A DNA stretch of 41,042 nucleotides from Acidimicrobiaceae bacterium (lineage in GTDB: Bacteria > Actinomycetota > Acidimicrobiia > Acidimicrobiales > Aldehydirespiratoraceae), in contig JAPOUM010000043.1 in NCBI GenBank assembly GCA_026708645.1, positions 1 through 41,042 on the forward strand, written 5' to 3'. The notes beneath the pieces are model-generated. The model saw only the letters and a program-made list of their open reading frames with translations. It ran no database searches and was not told the origin of the DNA. Below are positions 17,632 through 26,279 of this stretch, one piece after another (within the stretch, counting starts at the first letter, position 1; every line of letters begins with the position of its first letter). The position numbers and the translations under genes are program-made.

Positions 17632-17711
17632 GGCTCAGTCGTCGTCACCTCTCGCACAGGCGGCGCTGACCGCATGATCACTATCGGCTCAAGCGGCTCA
17701 GTCGTCGTCAC
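17632..17711. repeat. 17-bp direct repeat, one copy spanning a stop codon
   Basis: GGCTCAGTCGTCGTCAC occurs exactly at 17632-17648 and 17695-17711. The second copy contains the last codons and stop of the PLP-enzyme gene at 17698-19251; the first lies 63 bp downstream of it on that gene's strand. No terminator or coding role is evident. Confidence 0.7.
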
Positions 17712-19251
17712 GGGCGCCGGTGCGTGCGTTGAACTCGACGATGAGCTCGTCCCATTCGTCGACGAAATGGCGCATGCCGTCCCAGAAGCGCTGACCGCTC
17801 CGAGCCGTGAAATCCTCGAAGGCGGTGCCTTGCTGCTCCACCCAGGTGAAATAGCCGAGGTTGAAGACCCGGCGCCTCTCCGCTTCGGAGCAGACCAGAT
17901 GCCGCACCTCGCCGCCCGCGCCGTCGATCATGCCGCGTCCGAAGGCCGCCTCGGCGGCCACGTCGTCGTAACCCCCGCGGAAATGGCGGCCGACGTAAGC
18001 CTCGCGTTCGGCGTCGTACAGCTCGGAACCGTCGGTGGCGACCGTGACGATCACGTCGTCGCGGCCCATGTCATGGGCTTGCGCCGCAGCGATCGCGGCC
18101 AGGGCGTTGCATGACGACGAGTAGCCCATGTCGCTCAGCAGCCCCACCGTGGCAGCGTCGACGCCGACACGGTCCGCCAGATGGTCGCGTCCCGACGGCG
18201 TGTTGAACAGCACGTCGAGCGAGTCGGTGCAGACGTCGCTCACCGCGACGATGTCGTCGGTGTTCATCACGTTGTGGATCAGAGGCACGTGCTTGTCACC
18301 GATGCCTTGGATGTTGTGCTCGCCGTAGCCGTTCTCCAGCAGCGTGGGGCATTCCAGAGCCTCAGCCGCGACTATGCGGCAGCCGTGCCGGTCTTTGAGG
18401 TAGTCGCCCGCACCCAGGGTGCCGGCCGATCCCGAGGCGGACACGAACGCAGCCAGCCGCGCCGCGGGCCGACCGGCGCTGACATGCTCGAAGAGGCGCT
18501 CCAGGGCCGGGCCGGTGACGCTGTAATGCCCCAGATGGTTGGAGAACTCCGAGAACTGGTTGATGATCACATTCGCCGGGTCTTGCGCCATCTCGTTGCA
18601 AGCATCGTAGATCTCCTTGACGTTGGATTCGGTGCCCGGCGTTCGCACGATGTCGTTGGCCGGGTCGAGCGTCCACTGCTCCAACCAGTCGAAGCGGGCT
18701 TTGCTCATGCCCGCGGGCAGCACAGCCACCCCTCGGCAGTCCATGATCCGGCTGATCGCCACCCCGCCCCTGGCGTAGTTGCCGGTAGAGGGCCACACCG
18801 CCCGATGCCGGGTCGGGTCGAAACCGCCGGTCACCAGCCGGGGCGCCAGACAAGCGTAGGCGGCCAACACTTTGTGGGCCCGAATCATCGGGAAGCGATT
18901 GCCCAGAGCCAGCACGATGCGAGCATCGACGCCGGTCAACTCTGAGGGGAGCTCCACATAGTCGGGCACACCGTGAGGACCGCTGCCGTCGAGCCGGTTG
19001 AACCAGTGAACTCGGAACAGGTTGGCTGCGTCGGGCTCGAGACGGTCGACGCCGCCCAGAGCCGCGAGGCGAGCCGCGGGGATCGCGGAGGGATCGGACA
19101 GCTCGGCGAAAGTGGGCAGAGCGATCCTGCGATCCCGGAAACGCTCGACGGTGTTGGCGTAGGCGGCCTCGTCGCTGACTTCGGCGGTCAAACCGAGCGA
19201 GCGGTGGGCTCGGGCGATCTCGGCGTCTGAGATGGTGCTGGCGTCTGTCAT
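17698..19251 (-). CDS. PLP-dependent enzyme, cysteine synthase-like superfamily (fold type II)
   Basis: This 517-residue protein has the fold-type II PLP core. The Schiff-base Lys is in [11 protein letters not shown] (Lys127), followed by [11 protein letters not shown] (the Asn loop) and later [12 protein letters not shown] as the phosphate-binding loop. The long N-terminal region, with LPTFAEL and LFRVHWFN, is shared by a subgroup usually annotated only as PLP-dependent protein beta subunit. The reaction is unknown; beta-elimination or replacement on an amino acid is the family theme. The next gene downstream is a different fold-type II enzyme, so the two could act in one amino-acid pathway, although the 234-bp gap weakens the operon case. 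Confidence 0.7.
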   Translation of the reverse strand: MTDASTISDAEIARAHRSLGLTAEVSDEAAYANTVERFRDRRIALPTFAELSDPSAIPAARLAALGGVDRLEPDAANLFRVHWFNRLDGSGPHGVPDYVELPSELTGVDARIVLALGNRFPMIRAHKVLAAYACLAPRLVTGGFDPTRHRAVWPSTGNYARGGVAISRIMDCRGVAVLPAGMSKARFDWLEQWTLDPANDIVRTPGTESNVKEIYDACNEMAQDPANVIINQFSEFSNHLGHYSVTGPALERLFEHVSAGRPAARLAAFVSASGSAGTLGAGDYLKDRHGCRIVAAEALECPTLLENGYGEHNIQGIGDKHVPLIHNVMNTDDIVAVSDVCTDSLDVLFNTPSGRDHLADRVGVDAATVGLLSDMGYSSSCNALAAIAAAQAHDMGRDDVIVTVATDGSELYDAEREAYVGRHFRGGYDDVAAEAAFGRGMIDGAGGEVRHLVCSEAERRRVFNLGYFTWVEQQGTAFEDFTARSGQRFWDGMRHFVDEWDELIVEFNARTGARDDD

Positions 19252-19405
19252 GGCTCAAGTATCGCGCCATCGAGGCCGCAGGCCACCGCGCGACCCGCCG
19301 CGCGACGCTCCGAGGCGCCTGGCGAACGCCGCCGCGGCGACCGACCCCGCACCGCGGAACCCTTTGCAGCAAACCGGTCGCGCCGCCAGGAGCGCCGTGC
19401 AGCCG

Positions 19406-19460
19406 TTGCCGCAGCCGAGCCGAACAACTAGCCTGCGATGCCCGGCGAAGCCTCGGAGGG
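19406..19460 (+). promoter_or_regulatory. Candidate promoter and ribosome site for the surface protein
   Basis: TTGCCG (19406-19411) and TAGCCT (19429-19434) are separated by 17 bp, a good sigma-70-type spacing with an actinobacterial TAnnnT -10. GGAGGG at 19455-19460 lies 6 bp before the GTG at 19467. This supports the GTG as start. Confidence 0.45.
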
Positions 19461-19466
19461 AAGCTG

Positions 19467-22400
19467 GTGGAACCAACGGAAGTGAAAGCTCCGCAATCGT
19501 CGAGGCGGCGGATCAGACGATCCGCACACGGCCTCCGAAACAGCCTCCGCAGCGAAGCAGGGGGCAACAACCAGGCCAGGCGGGGGCTTCGGATAGCGGT
19601 GCTGACAGCGCTGGCCATGCTCGCCGCGTCGACTTCGGCTTCGGCGAGCCAGCCGCAGCGCCGCGCCGTGCAACAGTCCCCCGACTCGCCTCAGGTGGCC
19701 CTGTTCCAGACCGACACAGCGGTGCAATATCGGGTGCAGTTCAAAGGCGCTTGGACCACCGCTTCGCTGGCGCAGGGCGTGTCGATCCCCTCGGGCGCCC
19801 ACTTCACAACGCTGGTGGGCGCATCTCACGGCAGCGGCGTCACGTTCTGGCAGCGGGGCGGCACCGCGACAACAGGCATCGAAGCCGTGGCCGAGCTGGG
19901 TATCACCAGCAGCTTCTCCGGAGAAGTCACAGCGGCCGTGAACGCGAACACGGCCCGGCAGTGGATCAGAGTCCCCGGAGGCGGCACCACCTTCACCAGC
20001 ACCGGCTTCTTCAACGTGTCCGAGTCTTTCCCTCTGGTCACTCTCATTTCGATGGTGGCGCCCAGCCCCGACTGGTTCGTCGGGGTCTCGGGTCTGTCGC
20101 TGCGCGAGAGCGGCGCGTGGGTGGACCGCACAGAGATCGACCTGTTCCCGTACGACGCGGGCACCGAGGAGGGCTCGGGATTCTCGCTGAACAACACGGC
20201 CACCAGCCCGCAAGAGACCATCACCAGCATCCGCAACACGGGCAAGTTCTCCGACCAGCCGCTCGGGCAATTCATTTTCGAGCGTTGGGCGCCGGTGCTC
20301 TCCGTGGACGACGCCAGAGTCGACGCGGGCGGCACGATCAGCTTCCGCGTCAACCTCGACCGACGCGGCATCACACCCGCTCAGCAGGTGACCGTGCAAT
20401 ACGCCACCTCCGACGGCACGGCTGCAGCAGGTGTCGACTACACGGCCGCCAGCGGAACGCTGACATTCGCGTCCGGCGAGTCCGTCAAGACCGTCACAGT
20501 TCCGACCGCCGCCGACTCGGACTCCGCCGACGAGGACTTCACGCTGACGCTCAGCAGCCCCGTCAATGCTCTGCTGACCGACGCAGAGGCCACCGCCACG
20601 ATCACGGCATCATCGAACGGCGCGCCCGCGTTCGCTTCGTCGGCAGCCAGTCGGGACATCGCCGAAGCCTCCCCCGCCAACCGCGACATCGGCGCGCCGG
20701 TCACAGCCACCGACCCCGACAACGATGCTCTCACCTACACGCTGGGCGGAACTCACGCTTCCTCTTTCGCCATCGCCTCCTCCACGGGACAGCTGCGAAC
20801 CAGGTCGTCTCTCGACTTTGAGTCACGGCGGTCGTATTCGGTGACGGTCACAGCCACCGACCCCGGCGGCGCCAGCGACACGATCACCGTCACCGTCAAC
20901 ATCACCAACGTCGACGAGCCCGGCACGGTCACCCTGTCGTCGGGCATGCCCGCTGCGGGCACGGCGCTCACCGCGAGCCTGCAAGACCCCGACGGCTCGA
21001 TCAGCTCCACGACCTGGGCTTGGCACAGTTCCACGAACCAGTCGTCCTGGACCGCGATCAGCGGGGCGACCTCAGCCGGCTACACGCCGCAGAGCAGCGA
21101 CGTTGGCCGCTACCTGCGGGCGACCGCCTCATACAGCGACGCCGAAGGATCGGGCAAGTCGGCTCGAGCAGTGTCGAGCAATCGGGTCGCCTCCACATCG
21201 ACGCCCAACCGCGCGCCCGACTTCGGGGCGACGACAGCAGGGCGCAGCGTGGCCGAGAACACCGCCGCAGGCGTCTCGATCGGCGCCGCATTGACGGCTT
21301 CGGACGCTGACGGCGACACGCTGACCCACACCCTGGGCGGAACTCACGCTTCCTCCTTCGCCATCGACGCCGCCACGGGACAGCTGCGAACCAGGTCGTC
21401 TCTCGACTTTGAGTCACGGCGGTCGTATTCGGTGACGGTCACAGCCACCGACCCCGGCGGCGCCAGCGACACGATCACCGTCACCGTCAACGTCACCAAC
21501 GTCGACGAGCCCGGCACAGTCACCCGGTCGGCTGCGCCGCCGATGGTGGGCGCCGCACTGGCTGCGTCTCTCACGGATCCCGACGGCGGCGTCACCAGCA
21601 CAGCGTGGAGCTGGCAGCGCTCGAGGGACCGCAGCACTTGGACGGCGATCACCGGGGCGACATCGCGCTCCTACACGCCTCGGACCGCCGACATCGGGCT
21701 CTACCTGCGGGCCGCAGCCTCCTACAGCGACGCCGAAGGATCAGGCAAGTCAGCGCAGGCGTCTTGGCCCGACCGAGTGATGGCGGCCGCCACCAGCACC
21801 CAGCCCAGAAGCGGCGGGGGCGGCAGCACAATCCCCAGCGGAGGCGGCGGGCGCCCGCCTCCGAGCAGAGGAGGAGGAAGCCCGCAACCGCCGCCTCAGC
21901 CAGCCCCGCAGCAGTTCAGCAGCGCCTTCATCGACCTCATGATGGCCGTCACCCACACCGAAGCGGTCGAAGCACTCGAAGAGGCGGGCCTGCTCGAGGG
22001 CACCGAATGCGCACCCGAATTGTTCTGCCCGAACGAGCCGATCCTGCGCTGGGTGATGGCGATGTGGCTGGTGCGACTCATCGACGGCGCCGACGCCGAC
22101 CCCCAGGGCACGCCCCGATTCGCCGATGTGGCATCCGACAGCCAGGCGGCGCCTTTCATCGAGCGTCTGGCTGAGCTGGAGATCACGCTCGGATGCCAGA
22201 CCGAGCCCGAACTGCGGTTCTGTCCCGACGAGCCGGTGACCCGTGCTCAGATGGCCAGCTTCATAGTGAGGGCTCTGGACCTGCCCGCTCCGCAAGATCC
22301 CGTCGAGTTCGCCGATGTCGAAGCCGACAGCGTCCACGCCGCCCACGTCGCTGCTCTGCACGCCGCAGGAATCACCGCCGGATGCCAGACCGAACCCGAA

Positions 22401-22484
22401 CTGCTCTACTGCCCCAAGCGGGACACCACCCGCGGCCAGATGGCCAGCTTCGTCAACAGAGCCCGCCAAACCCTCGACCCCTGA
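19467..22484 (+). CDS. Secreted surface protein: spondin, Calx-beta, cadherin-like and SLH-type domains
   Basis: This 1005-residue exported protein has a long basic N-region and a signal peptide (hydrophobic at about 41-60, ending ASTSASA). Domains follow in order: a spondin N-terminal-like domain (85-272; key pieces GASHGSG, MVAPSPDWFVGV, DLFPYDAGTEEG), a Calx-beta domain (276-382; ATSDGTA, GVDYTA), a cadherin-like domain (387-485), an Ig-like segment (489-580), a second cadherin-like and Ig-like pair (583-770), a Gly/Pro linker (about 775-812) and three SLH-like repeats to the end. The repeats have a Cys pair each, e.g. GCQTEPELRFCP followed by TRAQMASF. It is likely wall-attached and adhesive. 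The GTG start is supported by GGAGGG at 19455. Confidence 0.82.
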   Translation: MEPTEVKAPQSSRRRIRRSAHGLRNSLRSEAGGNNQARRGLRIAVLTALAMLAASTSASASQPQRRAVQQSPDSPQVALFQTDTAVQYRVQFKGAWTTASLAQGVSIPSGAHFTTLVGASHGSGVTFWQRGGTATTGIEAVAELGITSSFSGEVTAAVNANTARQWIRVPGGGTTFTSTGFFNVSESFPLVTLISMVAPSPDWFVGVSGLSLRESGAWVDRTEIDLFPYDAGTEEGSGFSLNNTATSPQETITSIRNTGKFSDQPLGQFIFERWAPVLSVDDARVDAGGTISFRVNLDRRGITPAQQVTVQYATSDGTAAAGVDYTAASGTLTFASGESVKTVTVPTAADSDSADEDFTLTLSSPVNALLTDAEATATITASSNGAPAFASSAASRDIAEASPANRDIGAPVTATDPDNDALTYTLGGTHASSFAIASSTGQLRTRSSLDFESRRSYSVTVTATDPGGASDTITVTVNITNVDEPGTVTLSSGMPAAGTALTASLQDPDGSISSTTWAWHSSTNQSSWTAISGATSAGYTPQSSDVGRYLRATASYSDAEGSGKSARAVSSNRVASTSTPNRAPDFGATTAGRSVAENTAAGVSIGAALTASDADGDTLTHTLGGTHASSFAIDAATGQLRTRSSLDFESRRSYSVTVTATDPGGASDTITVTVNVTNVDEPGTVTRSAAPPMVGAALAASLTDPDGGVTSTAWSWQRSRDRSTWTAITGATSRSYTPRTADIGLYLRAAASYSDAEGSGKSAQASWPDRVMAAATSTQPRSGGGGSTIPSGGGGRPPPSRGGGSPQPPPQPAPQQFSSAFIDLMMAVTHTEAVEALEEAGLLEGTECAPELFCPNEPILRWVMAMWLVRLIDGADADPQGTPRFADVASDSQAAPFIERLAELEITLGCQTEPELRFCPDEPVTRAQMASFIVRALDLPAPQDPVEFADVEADSVHAAHVAALHAAGITAGCQTEPELLYCPKRDTTRGQMASFVNRARQTLDP
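20742..21517 (+). repeat. 185-bp near-identical duplication inside the surface-protein gene
   Basis: Bases 20742-20926 and 21333-21517 are almost the same, offset by 591 bp (197 codons). They differ only at a few positions near TTCGCCATCG and one ATC/GTC codon. They encode the C-terminal half of each cadherin-like domain. Flanking Ig-like segments are much more diverged, so the identity reflects recent conversion or duplication. Confidence 0.85.
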
Positions 22485-22619
22485 CCAACGACTCCGTACC
22501 GCCACTCGGCTCAGATGACGACTTCCTTCGCTCAACAGCTTGCGTCCGACGCCGCCCTAGCCAGCGGCGAAGCGCCTAGCAAGCCGGAACACAACGCTGT
22601 GACTGAGAGGATGAACCGG

Positions 22620-23534
22620 TCAGCGCTGCTGAGCCAAAGCGGCGGCTATCTCGGCGGCCACGGCCGCGTTCGACTCGGCCAGCGCGATGTTGGCGGGCAC
22701 CACCGCTGAGTCGGTGGCCTCCACCAGCGCAGCCAACACCGCTGGTGTCACATCGGCGCCCGACATTCCGGCTCTCCGGGCGTCGTCATCGGCCTTGCTG
22801 ACGACCTCATCGATCATGGCCCGGTCCAGTTCGGCGTCTCCCGGAATGGGATTGACGACCAGAATCCCACTGCGATGCCCCAGCACGGACGCGGCTCGCA
22901 GCGCCTCGGCGACCTGGTTCCCGTCATCGACGGTGTGTGAAAGCCCCAGACCTCCGTCACGCACGTAAAACGCCGGGAACCGGTCAGTGCGCCAGCCCAG
23001 CACCGTCACTCCCAGGGTCTCGAGCCGTTCAACCGTCAAAGCCACATCAAGGAATGCTTTGACGCCTGCCGACACCACCACCACCGGCTGGCGGGCTAGG
23101 GCTTCGAGGTCGGCGCTGACGTCGCCGCTGTGCTCGGCGCCGCGATGCACTCCGCCGATGCCGCCTGTGGCGAACACTTCGATGCCCGCGGCTGCGGCCA
23201 GAGTCGCCGTGGCCGACACGGTGGTGACCCCTACCTGCAACTTGGCAGCCACCGCGGACGACAAGTCGCGGGCTGCGAGCTTGGCGCTGCCCTCGAATAA
23301 CCGTTCGACTTGAGCGGTATCAGCGCCGACGATGGCAGCGCCGTCGAGCACGCCGCACAATGCGGGAACAGCACCGCCGCGGCGCAGCGCGGCCACCACA
23401 CGCTGAAAGCATGCACGGTTGGCGGGTTCGGGCAGGCCCAACGTCGAGAAGATGGTCGACTCGAGCGCCACCACCGCATCACCCGCAGCTAGTGCGTCAG
23501 CAACTTCCGAACCGATGTGCAGAATGTCGGTCAC
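22620..23534 (-). CDS. psuG: Pseudouridine-5'-phosphate glycosidase
   Basis: This 304-residue enzyme reversibly splits the C-C glycosidic bond of pseudouridine 5'-phosphate to uracil and ribose 5-phosphate, allowing RNA-derived pseudouridine to be salvaged. The signature VALESTIFSTLGLPEPAN is at about 22-39 (Glu25 is the expected catalytic acid), and FATGGIGGVHRG and VVSAGVKAFLDV (with a Lys) complete the active site. Length is standard. The usual SHGLP is replaced by STLGLP, a variant I believe is frequent in actinobacterial homologues. The kinase partner psuK is not adjacent here. Confidence 0.9.
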   Translation of the reverse strand: MTDILHIGSEVADALAAGDAVVALESTIFSTLGLPEPANRACFQRVVAALRRGGAVPALCGVLDGAAIVGADTAQVERLFEGSAKLAARDLSSAVAAKLQVGVTTVSATATLAAAAGIEVFATGGIGGVHRGAEHSGDVSADLEALARQPVVVVSAGVKAFLDVALTVERLETLGVTVLGWRTDRFPAFYVRDGGLGLSHTVDDGNQVAEALRAASVLGHRSGILVVNPIPGDAELDRAMIDEVVSKADDDARRAGMSGADVTPAVLAALVEATDSAVVPANIALAESNAAVAAEIAAALAQQR

Positions 23535-23556
23535 TGTCCGAGGGTAGGCGCAGACA

Positions 23557-23762
23557 TCATGGTCCGAGCATTGATATGGGAACTATGCGTACACCGTCTT
23601 TATGCTTGAAGCTGTAACCCGTTGCAGTGATGACGACCAATGCTGAGGGCTTGCCCATCCGTTCGGTGTCCACTTGGTCCCTAAGCTGCAGCAATGCTTT
23701 GACTGCACCTCCCTGTCCACCACTCTGGGCCGGTATCCCTCCGGTGTCAAGTCAATTGACAT
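23557..23762 (-). pseudogene. Internally deleted DUF4143-family AAA ATPase
   Basis: On the minus strand an ATG at 23762, preceded by GAGGAG, opens a frame with EGYRPRVVDREV, the usual N-terminus of DUF4143-type AAA ATPases (normally about 400 residues). Shortly after, in another frame, the sequence reads LRDQVDTERMGKPS, ALVVITATGYSFKHKDG and VRIVPISMLGP, then TGA at 23557-23559; this is the normal C-terminus of that family. The Walker A and B motifs and most of the protein are missing, so only the two ends survive, joined out of frame near 23720-23740. It is a degenerate gene. Upstream of its start on this strand is the 23-bp repeat array. Confidence 0.6.
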
Positions 23763-23810
23763 GCAGCCACGCTCCTCGAATGCCAGAAAGCTCATACTAG
23801 CCCCATGATC

Positions 23811-23930
23811 CGAAACGCACACCTCTCAAGTGCCGAAACGCAGACTCGGTAGATGCTGAAACGCAAGCCTTTCATGTGCCGAAACGCAGACTCGGTAGGC
23901 GCCGAAACGCAAGCCTTTCATGTGCCGAAA
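23811..23930. repeat. 23-bp tandem repeat array (five units plus a partial sixth)
   Basis: Units start at 23811, 23834, 23857, 23880, 23903 and 23926. Each begins CGAAACGCA (third: TGAAACGCA) followed by 14 bp. The 14-bp parts of units 2 and 4 share GACTCGGTAG, while units 3 and 5 share AGCCTTTCATGTGC exactly, so a 46-bp higher-order unit is also present. On the minus strand the motif is TGCGTTTCGG, lying 50-170 bp upstream of the DUF4143 remnant start. Possible binding-site array; function unknown. Confidence 0.8.
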
Positions 23931-23996
23931 AGAGGGCCGTGTGGCCGCAAGAACTCGACCCCCGCCACGTCCTGCAATGTCAGGCGCGTAACGGGT

Positions 23997-25172
23997 TCAG
24001 GGGGTGAGGGAGGCGAGGCGTTCGACTGCTTGTTCCAGGACTTCGGGGCGTTTGCAGGCCGCGAAACGCACTAGCGGCGAGCCGAACGCCTTGTCGTCGC
24101 ACAGCACCTCGACCGGCACCGCTACCACACCGCAACGCTGCGGCAGCGAACGACAGAACTCCAGCCCGTCGGTCTCACCGAAACCACTGACGTTGGCGAT
24201 CACAAAATAGGTGCCCTGAGGCACGGCCACTTTGAAACCGGCAGCGCTCAACCCGTCGCACAGCAGATCGCGGCGAGCTTGCAGGTCCGCCGCCAGATCA
24301 CTGAAGTACTCGTCACCAAGACCGAGCCCAACCGCTACCGCCGGCTGGAACGGCCCGCCGTTGACGAAAGTCAACAACTGTTTGGCGGCCTGCACCGCCT
24401 TCACCAGCAGCGGACTTGCGCACACCCAACCGATCTTCCAACCGGTGAACGACAAGGTCTTGCCCGCCGATGAGATCGTCACGGTGCGCTCAGCCATGCC
24501 CGGCCGGGTCGCTATCGGCACATGAACATTGTGATCGAAGGTCAAATGCTCATACACCTCGTCGGTGACCGCGATCACATCGTGTTGCACGCACAGCCGC
24601 GCGATCACGTCCAGCTCTTCGGCGGTGAACACCTTGCCGGTCGGGTTGTGAGGCGAGTTGAGCAGCAACACCCGCGTGCGGGACCCGAACGCGGCGGCCA
24701 GTTCATCCGGGTCGAAGCTGTAGTCCGGCGGGTGCAGCTGAACCAGACGGCGAGTGGCCCCGGCCAAAGCAATGTCGGCCGGATAAATGTCGAAATACGG
24801 CTCGAAGGTCACAACCTCGTCGCCTGGTCCGGTCAGCGCCAGCAGCGACGCGGTGATGGCTTCGGTGGCGCCTGCGGTGATCAGCACTTCGCTGTCGGGA
24901 TCGAACTCCAAACCCCAGAAACGCTGCTGATGCTCGGCGACGGCGTGACGCAGCACCGGATGCCCGATGCCGGGCGGATACTGGTTGAAACCGCCACGGA
25001 TGGCGTCCACGGCAGCTTCGGAAACCGCAGTCGGTCCGTCGACGTCGGGGAAGCCCTGACCCAGGTTGATAGCGCCGGTCCGCACCGCCAGCGCCGACAT
25101 CTCCGCGAAGACCGACGCACCGCCGAAAGGCTTCAGCCGGTCGCACAGATGACGCAGATCTTCACCGGTCAT
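23997..25172 (-). CDS. Class I/II PLP aminotransferase, DapC/kynurenine aminotransferase-like
   Basis: This 391-residue fold-type I aminotransferase has INLGQGFPDVDGP near residue 35, ITAGATEAITASL, NSPHNPTGKVF, and the PLP lysine in SSAGKTLSFTGWKIGW near residue 238, with the carboxylate-binding Arg near the C-terminus (VRFAACK). Actinobacterial members of this branch include N-succinyldiaminopimelate aminotransferase (lysine and peptidoglycan synthesis) and kynurenine aminotransferase; sequence alone does not separate them. The gene stands alone, just after the 23-bp repeats. Length and motifs are complete. Confidence 0.82.
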   Translation of the reverse strand: MTGEDLRHLCDRLKPFGGASVFAEMSALAVRTGAINLGQGFPDVDGPTAVSEAAVDAIRGGFNQYPPGIGHPVLRHAVAEHQQRFWGLEFDPDSEVLITAGATEAITASLLALTGPGDEVVTFEPYFDIYPADIALAGATRRLVQLHPPDYSFDPDELAAAFGSRTRVLLLNSPHNPTGKVFTAEELDVIARLCVQHDVIAVTDEVYEHLTFDHNVHVPIATRPGMAERTVTISSAGKTLSFTGWKIGWVCASPLLVKAVQAAKQLLTFVNGGPFQPAVAVGLGLGDEYFSDLAADLQARRDLLCDGLSAAGFKVAVPQGTYFVIANVSGFGETDGLEFCRSLPQRCGVVAVPVEVLCDDKAFGSPLVRFAACKRPEVLEQAVERLASLTP

Positions 25173-25277
25173 GACAGATCAGTCTATTGCCTCGCTCTTG
25201 CGCCTCGCCCAGCCCGTTGGCCCTCGCAGCGCTCATCGACGCCGCAAGAGCCGTGCTTGCGTGCCGTGAGGTGGTCG

Positions 25278-25415
25278 ATGGCGGTGTACAGTGTCGCCTC
25301 ATTCGACAATCTCGCTGCGGTACATAAGTCACTGCTCAAACACAAACTCGGCGCGCTGTCAGCAGACGGCCACCAACAGATCTGCGAGGCACTGCGCGCC
25401 GCAGTCTGCTGCTGA
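25278..25415 (+). pseudogene. MazF/PemK-like toxin, C-terminal fragment
   Basis: A 45-residue frame reads VYSVASFDNLAAVHKSLL, then LGALSADGHQQICEALRA and ends AVCC. This matches the C-terminal pattern of actinobacterial PemK/MazF-type toxins (SVVNFDN..., LG..., CEAL...C). The N-terminal 60-70 residues with the RNA-binding core are absent: the DNA just upstream (25173-25277) gives no matching frame. No antitoxin is seen. The rest of this 341-bp gap shows nothing else. The call is from a remembered family pattern and is tentative. Confidence 0.4.
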
Positions 25416-25513
25416 AGCCAACTCCCCCGTCGTTGCGTGCCGCCCTCGCCCGACGCCGCCGAGCTGGCACCGAACCCGTCATCGTCTGCACTATGGGGTT
25501 CAGACGAGGCTGG

Positions 25514-26200
25514 CTAAGGAGCGACCAGTTGGAGCAGGGACTCCCATCTCTCGTCGTCCAACTCGCCGCTGATCCTCGCAACGACACTGCCGTCGGCGTC
25601 CACGGCGACCGTGTAGGGGAAGCCTCGCAAGCCGTAGGCGGCGGCGATCTCGTTGTTGGCGGAGTCGCGCACGACAGCTGCAGGCCACTGCACCGACTCG
25701 AACCATTCAGAAGGCGGATGATTGCCGCGTCCAGCGTCGGCCGAGGTGCTGACCGCTAGCACTTCCACCCCGTCGGGGAGCGGATTGTTGTTGAGCCAGT
25801 CGGCTAGCCGCGGCAGTTCCCGCTGGCAGTGCGGGCACCAGTGCGCGAAGAAGCCGATCACTTTGGCCGTGCCGTCGCCGGGCTGCATGCTCAACTCGGC
25901 GCCGGCGAATGACGTGGCCGCGAAGGCGGGCGCCGCGGTCCGCAGCGCCGGGTCGGGCTGCGCACCCTCAAAGATCGGCAGTGCGGCGCCTTGGATGCTG
26001 ACATCAGCGACCTGCGCCGAACTACTGGAGTCGTCGCGGTCGGCGTCCCTCGCTGCCAGCAACGACACAGCCACCACCAGAGCCACAACCGCCAAGACGA
26101 CGATGATGATCGGCCGGCGACTCGATGCGGCTCTGGCGGATGCGGCGCCGGCTGCCGAGGACTTGCTGCGAGAACTGGAAGCTTTCACGCGGTTGCTCAT
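25514..26200 (-). CDS. Membrane-anchored TlpA/ResA-like thioredoxin
   Basis: This 228-residue protein has a Ser/Ala/basic N-terminus, one membrane segment at about 31-50 and an extracytoplasmic thioredoxin-like domain. The redox motif is WCPHC (Cys122, Cys125) within IGFFAHWCPHCQRELP, and the cis-Pro is in GLRGFPYTVAV. Such proteins reduce or form disulfides outside the membrane, for example in cytochrome c maturation. The CPHC pair resembles DsbA-type oxidants, so it may act as an oxidase; this is inference. I chose ATG 26200 (MSNRVKASS) as the start; the open frame continues 32 residues upstream without a membrane-like feature. It is divergent from the pre-toxin-like gene. Confidence 0.82.
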   Translation of the reverse strand: MSNRVKASSSRSKSSAAGAASARAASSRRPIIIVVLAVVALVVAVSLLAARDADRDDSSSSAQVADVSIQGAALPIFEGAQPDPALRTAAPAFAATSFAGAELSMQPGDGTAKVIGFFAHWCPHCQRELPRLADWLNNNPLPDGVEVLAVSTSADAGRGNHPPSEWFESVQWPAAVVRDSANNEIAAAYGLRGFPYTVAVDADGSVVARISGELDDERWESLLQLVAP

Positions 26201-26279
26201 CGTGGCATGACCGTAGCGACCGCAGTCGCAGCCGCAACGCTCAGGCACAAAAGGACGCTCGACGACTATTGTCAAGATA

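Noticed and set aside
17465..17697. Small minus-strand frame after the second PLP enzyme (MTTTEP-type start)
   Set aside because: It has no recognisable domain and arises from the 17-bp repeat and flanking low-complexity DNA.
23811..23930. CRISPR-like array
   Set aside because: The units are 23 bp with a 9-bp core, and the intervening parts alternate between two sequences instead of being unique spacers; no cas genes are near.
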